The notes beneath the pieces are model-generated. The model did no database searches. It had not been told where the DNA came from and was given only the letters and a program-made list of their open reading frames with translations. Below are positions 42,068 to 53,722 of a DNA stretch of 64,000 bases, piece by piece. The stretch covers positions 186,001 to 250,000 of the forward strand of contig MU858080.1 of NCBI GenBank assembly GCA_033297075.1, written 5' to 3'. The first letter of the stretch is position 1. Every line of letters begins with the position of its first letter. The translations under genes were made by a program, and so were the position numbers. Source of the stretch: Rhypophila decipiens. Its lineage: Eukaryota > Ascomycota > Sordariomycetes > Sordariales > Naviculisporaceae.

Positions 42068-44085
42068 ATGCCATTATCAACGGCCATGGACGACGCCGAG
42101 AGCAGACCTCTCTTGTGGCGAGCTCGCGCCCAAGATGCAATCTCGACGCCGTCCATCAACACAAGACGACGCACAAGACTCCTCATCCTGATCTGCATAT
42201 CCATTGTGGCGGCCGACTTTGCCATCCTCCTCTCGAAAGCCCCGCAGCTCTCCATCCTCGAGTCCCAGGTCTGTGAGGACCACCGAAATACAACCAAAAT
42301 TAAAGGCAAAGTGAAAACGCTTCCAATATGGACCCCAACGGTACCCATAGATTCCATCATCCACTTCAACGTAGCACCCAACGACTCGGATACTCAACAG
42401 CCTGAGCAGGACTTTTGCAAGTCCGACATTGTGCAGGGGGAATTGGCGATTCTGACAGGATGGAAAGAAACATTCGACACCATCCCGGGCATTATCCTCG
42501 CGCTGCCATATGGCTATGCGGCGGATAGATATGGTCGCCAGCCCATCTTGCTACTGAGTCTGCTTGGTGTGATTCTCGAGGGAATCTTTGAGAGACTGAT
42601 CATCTGGTGGCACTCTGGCGGACTTGGCGAGCTGCGCTCCCTGTGGTGGGTACCGCTGTGTCAGTTCATTGGCGGAGGGCCTCAAGTTGCCTCGTCGATG
42701 GCATATGCCATGATATCGGATTTATGTCCTTCAGAGAAACGGTATGTACCATGTTCCTTCATTTCCTTTCCCATTTTACTACTTCGCTAACCTCCAATCC
42801 CTGCCCCTCCAGCGCTTCAGTCTTTTTTCTCATAGGAGCAGCCCTGATCATGTCCGAGGTCCTTGCCGGTCCGCTCAGCGCAGCAATGATGACCTACTGG
42901 GACCCATGGTTCCCCCTCTTAACCGGCTCGTTCCTCCAGCTCATCGCCTTCTTCACCGCGGCCCTGCTCCCCGAGACGATGCCATCCCCAGACCCAGAAA
43001 CAGTACCCCTAATTTCCCTCCTCGACCACCAAGACGAAGAAGAAGAAGAGGAACAAGACGATACAATTCCCTTAGTAACCTCCGAACCAGACGACACAGT
43101 TCCCCTGATAGCCTCCGAGCCTGACATAGACGACATGGACACACTCTCATTGATCGCACCCTCCGAGTCCGACTCAGCCGACAACGATACCGACACCCAC
43201 ACCCACACCCACACCGACACCCACACCGACACCCACACCGACACCCACACCGACACTTTCTCCAACCGCGGCAGCTTCGAATCCCTGACATTACCCGAAG
43301 AACAAGATGATGACATGCAAGAGATGGACTGGAAACAAGTCTATTCTAACATCACAACCTACCATGCAGACATTAAAGCCTTGCTTCTCAACCGCAATGT
43401 TTCGTCTCTTGTGTTTTCCGTCCTGTTTGCGTCTGTAGCTCGGCAAGCTGTCCAGTTAATAGTCCAGTACGCATCTAAGCGATTCAACTGGACCATTGCC
43501 CTCTCTTCGTGTATTGTTGCCTTCAAAGCGCTGGTCAATCTTGTAATGCTGTGTTATCTTTTGCCCAAGATTGCAAAGGCTCTACTAGTCAAGAGGAGGT
43601 ATAACCTCTCTGTCGTGCAAAAAGACCATGCTGTTACGAGGTATAGTGTCTGGTTTCTTGCCTTTGGTGCCTTGATGATGGGAATGTCTGGTCCGATTTC
43701 AGGGGTATTTATATCTGGCGTCGGGGTATTGGCTCTGGGGTGGGGTTATTTTGCTGCTGTGAGAAGCCTTGCTTTGGGAGTTGTGTCGTCCAACGAGATT
43801 GGTTTGATGAGTAGCTTGCTGGGATGGGCAACCAGTATCGGGACTATGGTTGCTGGATCGACTATGGCCGTTCTTTTCGAGAAGGGACTTGAGATGGGTG
43901 GGTTGTGGATCGGGCTTCCGTATTTGGTTGCTGGAGGGTTGTTTACTGGTGCCGCGGTGGCTGTTACTTTTGGGGTAAGAGATTTTCGGGTTGATTTGAT
44001 TAGTTGGGGGGATGAGGAGGATGATGATGATGTGGGGATTGTGACTGATGTTGCTGGCTCTACTGGGATCTTGATTGATGTATAG
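42068..44085 (+). CDS. Major facilitator superfamily transporter with a Thr-His-rich loop
   Basis: Exons are 42068-42741 and 42813-44085, joined in phase to 648 residues. The first helix is LLILICISIVAADFAILLS. A long outer loop with N-glycosylation sites (NTTK, NDSD) follows, then motif A GYAADRYGRQPILLLSLLG. Splicing joins CPSEKR-ASVFFLIGAAL. The central cytoplasmic loop (about 310-415) is unusually long and acidic and holds a DTHT repeat. Six helices follow (from SSLVFSVLFASVARQAVQLI), ending in an acidic tail. The start is the ATG at 42068; 42086 is an alternative. The substrate is unknown. The His-rich loop could sense or bind metal, which is inference. Confidence 0.88.
43191..43256 (+). 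repeat. In-frame (gacacccacacc)n repeat
   Basis: Twelve-base units in the MFS loop encode Asp-Thr-His-Thr about four times, preceded by THTHTH. Confidence 0.9.
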
Positions 44086-46110
44086 TGGTGGTATTTATTC
44101 CGGGCATCTTGTAAGCCGGGTGACGAAGGTATGTAGCATGACTTTTGGATCGAGCCCGTTGAATTTGTACCCATCGTTTTGTTCTCTTGAAACCAATGTA
44201 AATCATTCGGCCAGCTCCATTCCCAACTCATCACACTAGAGCTCTTGTCCTGCCTTACAGCAGCAACAAGCCTCCACGAAAACTTGTCAGAACATTGCAA
44301 TAGGGCCAAAACGTATCCAAAAACTGCCAATGATCCTGAGACCGGTTCGGCGTCGGAGCAGCCGGCGCGGCACGTCGTTACGTCCGGGACGATGGGTCGA
44401 ACATGTCGAGGACGAGGCCACCTGACCTTTGACTGTATTGGGTTAGACAGCGAATACAGCAGCAGAACGAGTCAGCTGGGATGATATGGACAGGACTTGC
44501 ATTATTGAAGCTTGGGCGGAGAAGCCGGCTCAAGCCGATGTTGCTACCACTCCATTTCCCGAGGGCGACTCCCCAGCCTTTTGCGTCGAGGTCACTGTCG
44601 TGATTATTATTGGGCTTATAAATGTCGTTGTGGCCGTGGGTGTGGTTGTAACTGTTGTCGTGGTGCTTGTAGTGGTGGTTATGGTTGAGCTTGTTTTTAG
44701 ACTTGTAGTGGTAGTTGTAGTGACAGTCGTGGTTGCGCACGCAATTGTTGTGGTATCGGCTGAGATGGTTCTTGTGTTGGTTATTGAGGTAGTGGTTGTG
44801 ATGTTTGTTGTTGTCGTTCCCTTGGTCATCCACCTAGTTTCTGTCCTCTGCTTTCTTGTCGTGAAGACCATCGGTTCCGGTGTTGTCGATGTTGTAGGAG
44901 TTTTCGCGAGTGTTTTCGCGGGTGTTTTCGCAGGTGTTGTGGCAGGAGGTTTCGAAGGAGGTTTCAAAGGTGCTATAAAGACCATTGCTGCCACTAACTA
45001 GCTACCGTAGCTTCGTCCCTTTTGTTGATTGTATTCTTGATCGTTGCCGTCGTCAACGTCCAACGGCGCTGTGTGCTAACAGTGCCGGTGATGAGTCGCT
45101 TTGCCGTTTCTCATATCAGCTCCTTGGTGGTTGACTGGCCTTTCCATTTGACGGAATTGTTCCATGGCTGAATTTCAGTCTGCCGGTCCCGACCGTCCCG
45201 TTTAACTTTTCCATCTTTCCGAGGTCAATCCATAGACTTCTCGCTGAAACGGGTAACATTGATCAGCAGGGCGCAATCGGCAAGCCAAGTGGACCAGTCG
45301 CACCCACCTCACAAGCCCTGGGAACCTTGTGACTACCGGGCCAGTTAGGTTTGAGGTTCCGAATACATGAGAGCCTGAAGACTCATTTTGAATCTGATGC
45401 GTACCTGGAAAAGGCTGCTCACTAAGAACAAAGGAGTTACTGTGTCTCAGTGTGCAGAGGTTTTGCCCAAAGTGACACAAGCCTTGCTGGAGAGTATCTC
45501 TTCTCGCTTTATGCTGCATTACAGTCTCATCGGCAAGCCTTCGGGCCAAAGTATGAGGCATGCAAAAGCGTATTCCTTACCTGACCACCCTCAGATCGTC
45601 ATGTGGCGCTTGAGTCAGCGACTGCCCCCCAGAAACCGGGCCGAGGTGTAAAGGTTCCTTCACCGTGAACTCTATTGTCATCATCGTGCAACTGATGAGG
45701 AAGCCACAGCCGTTGAAACTGCTGGTGGTTTGGCGACATGTTGATAGTATTAACACGTGATTTTATCGGGGCAAATCTGAAGATATCAAAGACGAGAATG
45801 CATCCAAGTTGTCTTGTAAGTAAAAGTCTCGTATATCACAACTCTGCTTTGCTTTGCTTTGCTTGTGGGCAAAAGGTAAAACAAGCTTTGAGCTGTAATG
45901 TCACGAGCTCTACTCCACTCTTTTCAACTTTTCTTCGCCTCTTATCAGGTGATATTAATTCCTAAACTCAAAATTGCAAATTCTCAGAGACTTCGGAGCA
46001 CATTATAAAGCCGCTCCTCTCATTGACTATTTTTTACTGATGCTCACAGTTCCTTAAGTTGGTTCCAAATCGAAAATTCAAAAGTGTCAACCACACCAAG
46101 ACCTATCATC
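44086..46110. other. 2-kb spacer with a low-complexity block
   Basis: 44560-44990 is strongly strand-biased (GT-rich on plus, AC-rich on minus) and open in several frames: Val-rich on plus, Thr-rich or His/Asn-rich on minus. Such simultaneous openness is a composition effect, so none is called firmly. The minus Thr/Pro-rich frame (44994-44530) would be the best candidate. The rest shows nothing. Confidence 0.5.
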
Positions 46111-47370
46111 ATGGACTTCGACAGCACGGACACCGACCCACCAGCCAACACGGCAACAACGACTCACCCAATCATACCGACACCAGTACAGTCCAGCTCG
46201 GGGTTTCTCCCAGCAGAGATCTGGTACAAGATATTTAACCTACTGCTCGATGAAGAGGATATTCCCGCGTTGCAGTCCCTTGGCCGGGTGTCGAGACAGC
46301 TGCGCGAGAACATCTTGGCCGAGGTACCCTTTATCTTGACCTCTCGGGAGCAGCATGCCCAGATTTGCAGGGCAGTCAAGCCGCCGCGTCTCCTCATGTG
46401 GTACGGCGTCGAGGTCTGCAAGTTTCTGGCAAAACTGGCGAACCTACCCGAGCAAGACTTTCCCTTCCGGCTCAACCTTCTTTACTGCTCGGGGTGCAAG
46501 TGTCGACATCCCGCCCGAGCCTTTTCCCAGGCTGAACGACGCAAACCCGACAGACGAATATGTATCGGGCGAGAGGGCTACGTTCGACTATGTGAGCATA
46601 AGACGCTTACCTGGGCGCAGGTCGAGGAGGCTTTGCGGAACATAACCATCGAGGCGAACATAACCATCCAGGCGCAGGGGTACCGGCAGTATCCGAGTCC
46701 ATTTTTCGAGGAACGTGAAGAGGTTTGTGATATGTGCAGGATGTCAAATGACAACGGAACAAGGATGAGATTTCGATTGCGAGAGGGGACTGTGGATTTG
46801 GTTCTGTATGTCGAGTGGGAGTCAAACCTCTGTTTGGGTGATCGCCGGGTCAACAGCATGGCTAGGGACTGGAGATGCAAGAACAGGAGATGCCAGGGTC
46901 CAGAAAAAGGCACAGCCAGTCGGCATTTCTGCGACAAAGCCAATGACCCTAAGAAGTGCACTCGCAGCATCATGTTGCCTACTTTTCACAGCAAAACCAT
47001 CAGCTTCGGAGCGATTCGTCTCCATCTACCGCCTTTCAAGCCAGGAGAGCCGCCTGAAGCATGGTTGCGGTTCAACCCGCACCACGACTGGTTCCACGCG
47101 GTTGATCCCATGTCGTATACCCATGAGGACTCGCGGCATTCGCAATCCTCTTCACCGGACTTGGACATGCTTCTTCATCTGTGCAAGGACTCCAGCTGCG
47201 AGTACTACCGCTATGAGTACCAGGTCCGCTGCCCATATGACGCGGTCCCTCCATGGCATATTTTTGATCGACGCATCACCAGAAATCAAGTCATGCCATT
47301 GTCTGGGCTACACTTTCCTCTTGAGCATGGGGACGAGGGGGGGGGGGAGTGGGGGTCGTGGTCGTGCTGA
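46111..47370 (+). CDS. F-box-like protein
   Basis: From the first ATG (46111) the ORF gives 419 residues. A Thr/Pro-rich leader is followed by an F-box-like helix set at about 32-65 (FLPAEIWYKIFNLLLDEEDI, then LQSLGRVSRQLREN), the part that would bind Skp1 in an SCF ubiquitin ligase. The C-terminal part is rich in Cys and His (YCSGCKCRHPARAF, CDMCRM, WRCKNRRCQG, LCKDSSCEYY), suggesting zinc-stabilised substrate recognition. The stop follows a run of 11 G (47337-47347), where a miscount would change the last residues. No substrate can be named. Confidence 0.7.
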   Translation: MDFDSTDTDPPANTATTTHPIIPTPVQSSSGFLPAEIWYKIFNLLLDEEDIPALQSLGRVSRQLRENILAEVPFILTSREQHAQICRAVKPPRLLMWYGVEVCKFLAKLANLPEQDFPFRLNLLYCSGCKCRHPARAFSQAERRKPDRRICIGREGYVRLCEHKTLTWAQVEEALRNITIEANITIQAQGYRQYPSPFFEEREEVCDMCRMSNDNGTRMRFRLREGTVDLVLYVEWESNLCLGDRRVNSMARDWRCKNRRCQGPEKGTASRHFCDKANDPKKCTRSIMLPTFHSKTISFGAIRLHLPPFKPGEPPEAWLRFNPHHDWFHAVDPMSYTHEDSRHSQSSSPDLDMLLHLCKDSSCEYYRYEYQVRCPYDAVPPWHIFDRRITRNQVMPLSGLHFPLEHGDEGGGEWGSWSC

Positions 47371-48506
47371 GCTGGGCAGAATGATGGGTCTGAGTATCGG
47401 GGCTGAATAACGACCCGGAAAGCCATGATGACTGGAGGATGGCAGTGAAGATGAGGATATGGAAGACTGGGAGGGAGCCAGGTATGACAAGTCTGTTGAC
47501 CTCCACGCTTGATCATTCGACAGAGTCATGCTCTATGCGTACCACTCCCGCCATAGCGGCGGCATGGTTCGGCATCACATCTAGCTGTCAAGGTGGACCC
47601 TCCTCCAAGAGTTGGGGTAGTCCATGTATCGAACCGGCCGGAAAGGTTGGCCGTGTTTGCAAGTGTTCAGGGGTAGGACGTAGGATATTCCGGGCCGGGT
47701 CAGCCCATGATACAAAGTAGCTGCAATGCGAGTCATTTCCATCAGTCGTACATAATCTGCAGGTCCTTCCTACACTGATCCAACCAGCCGCATTCCCGTT
47801 TGGCTTCTCGAACGCAGGAGCTCAGCAGTTATAATCAAAAACACACCGGTAATTTAACTATTTGCCAGCCACGCTGCTCCTTCACCTTAGCCGGCCATGT
47901 TGCGTCCTGTTAATGCTATTTACAGGCGCCACCCGGGTTCCGGGAATGCAACCCTTGACGGGCTCTAGAAGACGCCCAAGAAGCAAGAGAACAATTCCAC
48001 GCGCATTCTACCGGTTCTACCGGAACTGCAATCAATCTCGGCCGGCTTCCTGCCCAGGTCTCGGCGTCTATTTCCTCTGAAGCATACAACAGCCTCCAAT
48101 ATCGGGCCCCTTTCTCGGCAATTAAGTAAAAAGGGGTTGTCCTGCCTCCCTTTAATATCGACCACGTTTTTCAAATCTGCCTGGACTCCGACACCAAGGT
48201 CTTTAGGACGACCATGCCGCGCAATTTAATCTGGGTATTAACTAATCTATATAACCCATTCCAATCCGCCACGGTGATAGGATAATTGGACGTTGCCAGT
48301 TGGAGAAAGATGATCTTCTTCCCCTCACGCGGGTGGTTTTCTGTCCCTGTTCCTTTTGGAGATGTATATAATTGGGGAAGAGTAGCTTCTCTCGGGTTTC
48401 TGGAAACTTTTGGATCTTGCTTGATGTAGTCAGCTGTCTGATTCTTGTCCGTCTTTACCTCGTGTGTGTATCTGTTTCCGACAAAGTGAACAAAAGACGC
48501 GACACA
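47371..48506. other. Intergenic, about 1.1 kb
   Basis: 3' flank of the F-box gene and promoter of the secreted repeat protein. No gene is recognised. Confidence 0.5.
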
Positions 48507-50211
48507 ATGGTCACGACACGCCTCTCGCTGTTGGCGGCTCTGTCCGCGACGACAGTACTTGCCCAGTTCGGACCACCGCCCACTACAAATGTCGGCCAGG
48601 GATGCACCTCCAAGTCTTTTTCCGTACCCAGCTGGATCATCCAGAACCTGGGCAAAGTCGAGAACGACGTCAAGTTCAACATCACGAACCGGGCCACGGG
48701 CTACACTTCCGGGGTACGATGCAAACAAGGCGCGAGCGACTGCTTGCTCGCCGTGGCCGACGGTGGCCTGAAGACCTCGATCCAGCTGGACGGGGACAAG
48801 GTGCAGTTTGCCGTCAACCAGACCTGGACTTGCAAAGACAGGGGCACCGAGTGAGTTATTTGGCAACCCCTTTCCCCTCAAACTACACAGCTCCTACTAA
48901 CAGACCTGTATTCCCAGCCTCACCTTCACCGCCCTAGGCAACAACTCGGCACCGCTAAATTGGACCTCGCCCCTCCTTATCCGCGGCTCTCTGCTCGCGC
49001 CGGTAGCCATAACACCAGCCTACCTCGAGGGCCCAACAGGCCACAAAAGCCCCGGATGCGCCGCCACTTCGGAGAAGCCCAGCTGGAAGCTCTCGGCCAT
49101 CCACTTCACGGACCAAACCGGCGACGGGACCAGCTCGACGCCCTTCCAAATGTTCAACCTCCTCTTGACCAACCCCGCCAACGGCTACCAGGCGAGCTGC
49201 ATGCCGGGTACATCCTACGACTACGGAAATGACCTGTCGACGCTCGTCTGCGCCGGTGTAGAATTCCAGTCCTCCAGCATCGGCGGGTTTCCAATCACCA
49301 CGACGGCGAGCTTCGACACCAAGACGTTTACCTTTTCGGTCAAGCAGACTTGGTTCTGCGATGATCATGATGCTTCCAAGCCGTACGTGACTTATCCCCT
49401 CTAGTCTCTCCCTCTCAATCTTTTCAGTTTTCTCGTGCAACTAACTGTTGTATTTTACATAATCCAGCCAAAACATCACCGCCTCAGGAACCATCAAGCT
49501 CCCCCTAGAATGCGAGACCAACCCCGTCCCCGATTCACCAAACGACACCAAGAAATCCTGCATAATCCCCGAAGAAGGCGACATCACCGTGCCCGGCACC
49601 GTAGACGCAGTGACGACCCTCGCCCCGTTCGTAATCGAAGACCCCATCCCCCAGCGCGACGGATGCACCCTCACATCCATCTTTAACCCGAAATGGTCTT
49701 TTTCGCAATTCTCGGTAACAACCACCCCAGCCGGCAAGGAAGAAATATTCTTCAACATCATCCTCGCAGCCGAGAATAGAGGATTCCAGTTCCCGATCCC
49801 TATCTACACCGGTGAGGCGGTCAAGGGCAAGGAAGGGTGGTATAACTGTGTTGTCGGGCAGGATGGGGAGAATGCCGCGCCGCTTTGGCCGTATAAATGC
49901 GAGTTTAGATATGAGAATGCGACCAAGAACTTGGAGATTAGGGCCGACTGGGCTTGTATCGACTTTGATCCGGATCATCCGTACGTTTTTAATCCTCTCT
50001 CTTATACATCAGTTTCTTGTTTGGATGGATGGAACCTTGCTAACATTGTGCGCGACAAAACAGGATCCTTTTCAGCGGTGTTTCATCGACGACAGTCACC
50101 AGCCCGTTCGAGTGCGGTCCCACGTATGATGGGAACAACGAGTGCGTTATTGACGGGTCGATTACCTGGTCGGCCGATATCCAGAATGTTACTTGGAAGT
50201 CGTCTCCTTAA
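48507..50211 (+). CDS. Secreted protein made of tandem exon-encoded repeats
   Basis: Exons are 48507-48850, 48918-49382, 49468-49980 and 50064-50211, giving 489 residues. The signal peptide is MVTTRLSLLAALSATTVLA. The first three exons each encode a Cys-containing, beta-rich unit that closes with a Trp-x-Cys-x-Asp signature (NQTWTCKDRG, KQTWFCDDHD, RADWACIDFD). The intron follows right after it, each time in phase 2. The last exon encodes a short partial unit. Many N-glycosylation sites (NITN, NQT, NNS, NDT, NAT, NVT) fit secretion. I do not recognise the family; an extracellular adhesive or effector-like role is possible. Confidence 0.8.
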
Positions 50212-50599
50212 ACAGATAGATGTGTGACGGTCGTCGTAGATTAGTGTGTAATTGGTTGCATCTGGGGCAACGGTCGAGAGAAGAGTATCATGGTCTTGGC
50301 GGAATAGGGGCTCAGGGGTATACACAAAAGAGATGAAGTAGTAGCAATCACTGTGGGTTAGATAATTAGTGTAGAGAATGCTAATGTATCAACACATGGA
50401 TGCTAGCAGAACATTGATTCATCTTGTATGGGGCTTTTCTTTCTCTGAACGAGGTGGGTGGTCGATACATGGCGGGACGGCCTCATATACATATACAAGG
50501 TACAGCGTGTATCGCATTAACATTACATGATTATGAGGGTTAATCTATCTTGAGACCGCCCATCATATACGTGCCTGTATTGGCTTTCCACAATGCGTA
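50212..50599. other. Convergent 3' spacer
   Basis: Lies between the secreted repeat protein (+) and the membrane protein (-). No feature is recognised. Confidence 0.5.
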
Positions 50600-51603
50600 T
50601 CACAGAAACATGAAAGGAACCCGGTTGTTGGACGGTACAGGCATCTCGGCAGCTGCCGGTTCTGTTGGCAACATGATGGCGGACTGTACCCTGTCGTTTG
50701 CCCGCTCTCTGACGGCTGCCGGTCCCGACGAGGCTCCTGTTAAACTTGGAGGCTGTAATATGTGCGGAGTTGAGTCCAACTCCCAGTGCGGGAGTAAATT
50801 GTTTGTCGATAGTGCCCAGTGTGATGTTGTTCTACTCCCCGGACGAGTAAGGCTCATCCGGGCAAGGTGTTGAGCACTATCGCTTGAAGAGCGATAGTCT
50901 TGCCTCTTTTTTCTGCGCAAATAGATGGTGAAGAATGTGACGGCGCATGCAAAGAGCAGCAGACCAAGTCCTAGTCCTAGCCCGAGGCCAATTCCAAGAA
51001 CCATAGGATGGCCGGATCCATTCGGGTCCGCGGTTCCATTACCATCCAACCTTGAACCTGTAATGTCGCTATTAATGCTCGTAGGAGACGGATATGTAGA
51101 TGATCCACCCCCGGCCTCGATATCCGGCGCCTCGGTCGCCGCGGATCCAGGCTTGCCCGCTGCTTTGAACAATGGAAGCTGGAATCGTGTTTCCGGCCAG
51201 CCACAGCACTTCTCGCCTCTCCAACAGCACCACTCGGGCAGACTAGACGCCGAGACGCTGTTGCATGAGCAACAGGTTAGGGGGTATGGCCACATGCCAA
51301 GTCCAAATTCGACTGCATCGGTCCAGCCATGTCAGCCAGGGGCCGTCGGTCTTCAGGTTGAGCTGATGGAGAAAACATACGCATCTTGTCTCCACACCTT
51401 GATAAACAGGGTGATCCCCATTTCGGATCCGTACAGCCCTGGGTACTGTAACTGTTGTCGCCGTGGCCGCCCAGGTTGAGACACAGCCCATTGGAGAGAC
51501 AGAGGTCATTTGCTCTGCAGCAAGGGCTTGTGTCGTCGCTGGGGTTGCAGGCAAATAGTGTCTCATCGCGGGTACCGTTGGCGCGGTAGCACGGAGTTGC
51601 CAT
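50600..51603 (-). CDS. Cys-rich single-pass membrane protein
   Basis: Exons are 51603-51381 (donor gtatgt) and 51312-50600, coding 311 residues. The N-terminal ectodomain begins MATPCYRANGTRDETLFACN and carries closely spaced Cys pairs (DTSPCCRANDLCLSNGLC, LTCCSC, WCCWRGEKCCGW). A Ser/Pro/Gly linker leads to one transmembrane helix (LGIGLGLGLGLGLLLFACAV), a basic stop-transfer (YLRRKKRQ) and a Ser/Pro-rich cytoplasmic tail. No signal peptide is seen at this start, as is common in this fungal family. A surface sensor role is likely but unproven. Confidence 0.78.
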
Positions 51604-52752
51604 GATGTGATTTGATTGGGCAGAAGGAGAACGGGGCAACAGGCCAACGTCAAGTCCAGAGCAAAGGGCAAGGAGTCCGAGACATTGTCTGGTCTGGCTT
51701 CATATACATGTCTTTCAAGGAGGTTCAGCTCAAAGGCGACTGCGTCCATGGCACGTAGATCGGAGATGAACTGGGGTCGATCTATATCATGGGCTGTCAA
51801 TAGTTGCGTCGCCCGAGATACGGCCCCCATAGACCTTGACTGTGTCACCTGTCTGACATTGATAACCCCAAGCTCCTCATACCTGCAGTATCTGCAAGAT
51901 TATGGTTCTTCCAAGCCCGGCCTGTGAGTCTTGGTCTCCAATGAGAACCGTGTAACAAAATCACGAGCGGCGTCTTTTAACCCCAGGCAGCGGCACAGGG
52001 ACATGCTAGCGCTGATATGATGAATAGGGGGGGCTGTCAGCCGCAGGTACGTCAAAACAAGATGTGATGGAGAATCCTTGTGCCGCAGGAACTTACTCAT
52101 CGACAGCAGGCATTAACATATCAGGGGGAAGCCAAGGCACAACGTCGATAAAAGATGCGATGGGTTTGGGCTTGACGTTTCAAGTATAACTCTAGAGGCC
52201 CATTTCAGTTAAACGGCATCTTCGAAGGCAATAGCCCAATAGGGGGCCGAGACTAACCCGTATTCTTGCTTACAAGGACATCATTTCTCTTGGAGTCTGA
52301 AAATGCTGTGATATAAACAACGAGTAAAGAGTAAGTATTATTTTACCGTCTGAGAATCATGTTCCGCCGTCATTGTTCACAATATCTCGGCCCGACTTCC
52401 GGTTGCTCACTCAAGCTCCCCTAATATGAGAGTGGTCAGGATACCGAATACGCTCTTGCATGACTCCTGTTTGACCCAAGACCTGCCGATAAGACTGTAA
52501 TAGGCATTTCAAGCGACGACAAGGGATACTTTGGCCTGCGAGGTTATATCCGTACTGTTGCTCCCCTCGCGAGTCACGAGGGTGTGCTGACAACTTGAAG
52601 CCCTGCATTGTCCGTAAAGCCGCAAAAAATAAAGAAAAGAGACGAAAAGGCGGGTATAAAGATGCCTCACCACCTCCGCGACGTGTTGGCCGATTAACTT
52701 TGACTCTCATCCAGACTACACTGATATATCGTCAAGAATCCACAACACAAAA
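51604..52752. other. Divergent promoter region
   Basis: Lies between the Cys-rich membrane protein (-) and the small secreted protein (+). ORFs at 51848-51604 extend the former's frame upstream but show no family features. Confidence 0.5.
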
Positions 52753-53177
52753 ATGAAGTCCAAGTCCCTCATCTCGTTCGCCATAATGCTGCTTTCCACC
52801 GTCACGGCCTCTCCCACACCACTTCAACCAGGCGAAGCAGAGCTCATCCAAACCCGGCAAACAAGCTCAACCTTCATGGGGACCTGCACCGTCTCGACAA
52901 ACCTCTGTCTCGTGGCATCTGCCGACTCGCCCTCAGGGCCCCGCAACTTTACCTGCGGTCGATTTATTGCCATCGCGGTAAACGTCTTGCTCCCCTCAAA
53001 GTTTTGCACTGTGGATGGGCATGTGAGTGACAGATTCTCCATTTCGGCTGAGAAACATGACAATGGCTGATTGTATGTTAATTGCGTTCTGATGAAACTT
53101 AGGCTTGCAAGGTGATTGAGTCGCCTCTTACGACGCAGATCACGGACTGTAGCTGTAGCGCGGATAATTCTTGTTGA
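52753..53177 (+). CDS. Small secreted Cys-rich protein
   Basis: Exons are 52753-53022 and 53103-53177; the intron starts gtgagt and ends acttag. The product has 114 residues. The signal peptide is MKSKSLISFAIMLLSTVTAS. A possible pro-segment ends at about TRQ (38-40). The mature part has eight cysteines (GTCTVSTNLC, FTCGRF, SKFCTVDG, ACKVIE, DCSCSADNSC), enough for four disulfides. Size and cysteine number fit a fungal effector-like or antimicrobial-like protein; no named family is recognised. Confidence 0.75.
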
Positions 53178-53722
53178 GAAAGGGTTATTTAACGTTTTGG
53201 ATGCAAAGTGGGTGGTTGGGGCATCGATAATCGGCCTCGTTATTGGTTTTAGCATTCTTTTTGCTGTTATAGGACTGGGTTTTGTCAGTAGCCCACTCCG
53301 ATCGGGGATTACATTTGATGTCTAGTGTTACGTCCGAGGCTGTATACAAGTTGTGTGGCTCTTTCTCACAACTTGCAACAGTCTGGTTTTAGTATTCAAG
53401 TTTGAGTATGTACAGGGAGATATATGTTGAAATTTGTATCTTACTGTGTATTCATTATTGGGGATCGCCGGGTGGGCATGCAAAAGGCATAACACACGCC
53501 GTATACTAAACAATATATTGAAGCTATGCTAAATAACCTGGCAATGATATCCTGCTTTCATAATCAATACTAAGAGAGGGAAATGTCTGTAAACAAAAGA
53601 GCGAGGTGAAGCCGTGACGAGCAGCTCACCAGATCGCGAGAGGGCTTGAGACTGTGGCGGGCTTTCTCGGTGTTCTGTCTGTTGACTGGTCTCCTCCTTC
53701 GTCCGCCCATCCAGGCAGTGCC
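53178..53722. other. Convergent 3' spacer
   Basis: No coding signal convincing enough to call. Confidence 0.5.

Noticed and set aside
44486..45001. Val-rich plus-strand ORF that looks like a many-helix membrane protein
   Set aside because: It is the complement of a Thr-codon-rich repeat block; hydrophobicity is a by-product of GT-rich composition.
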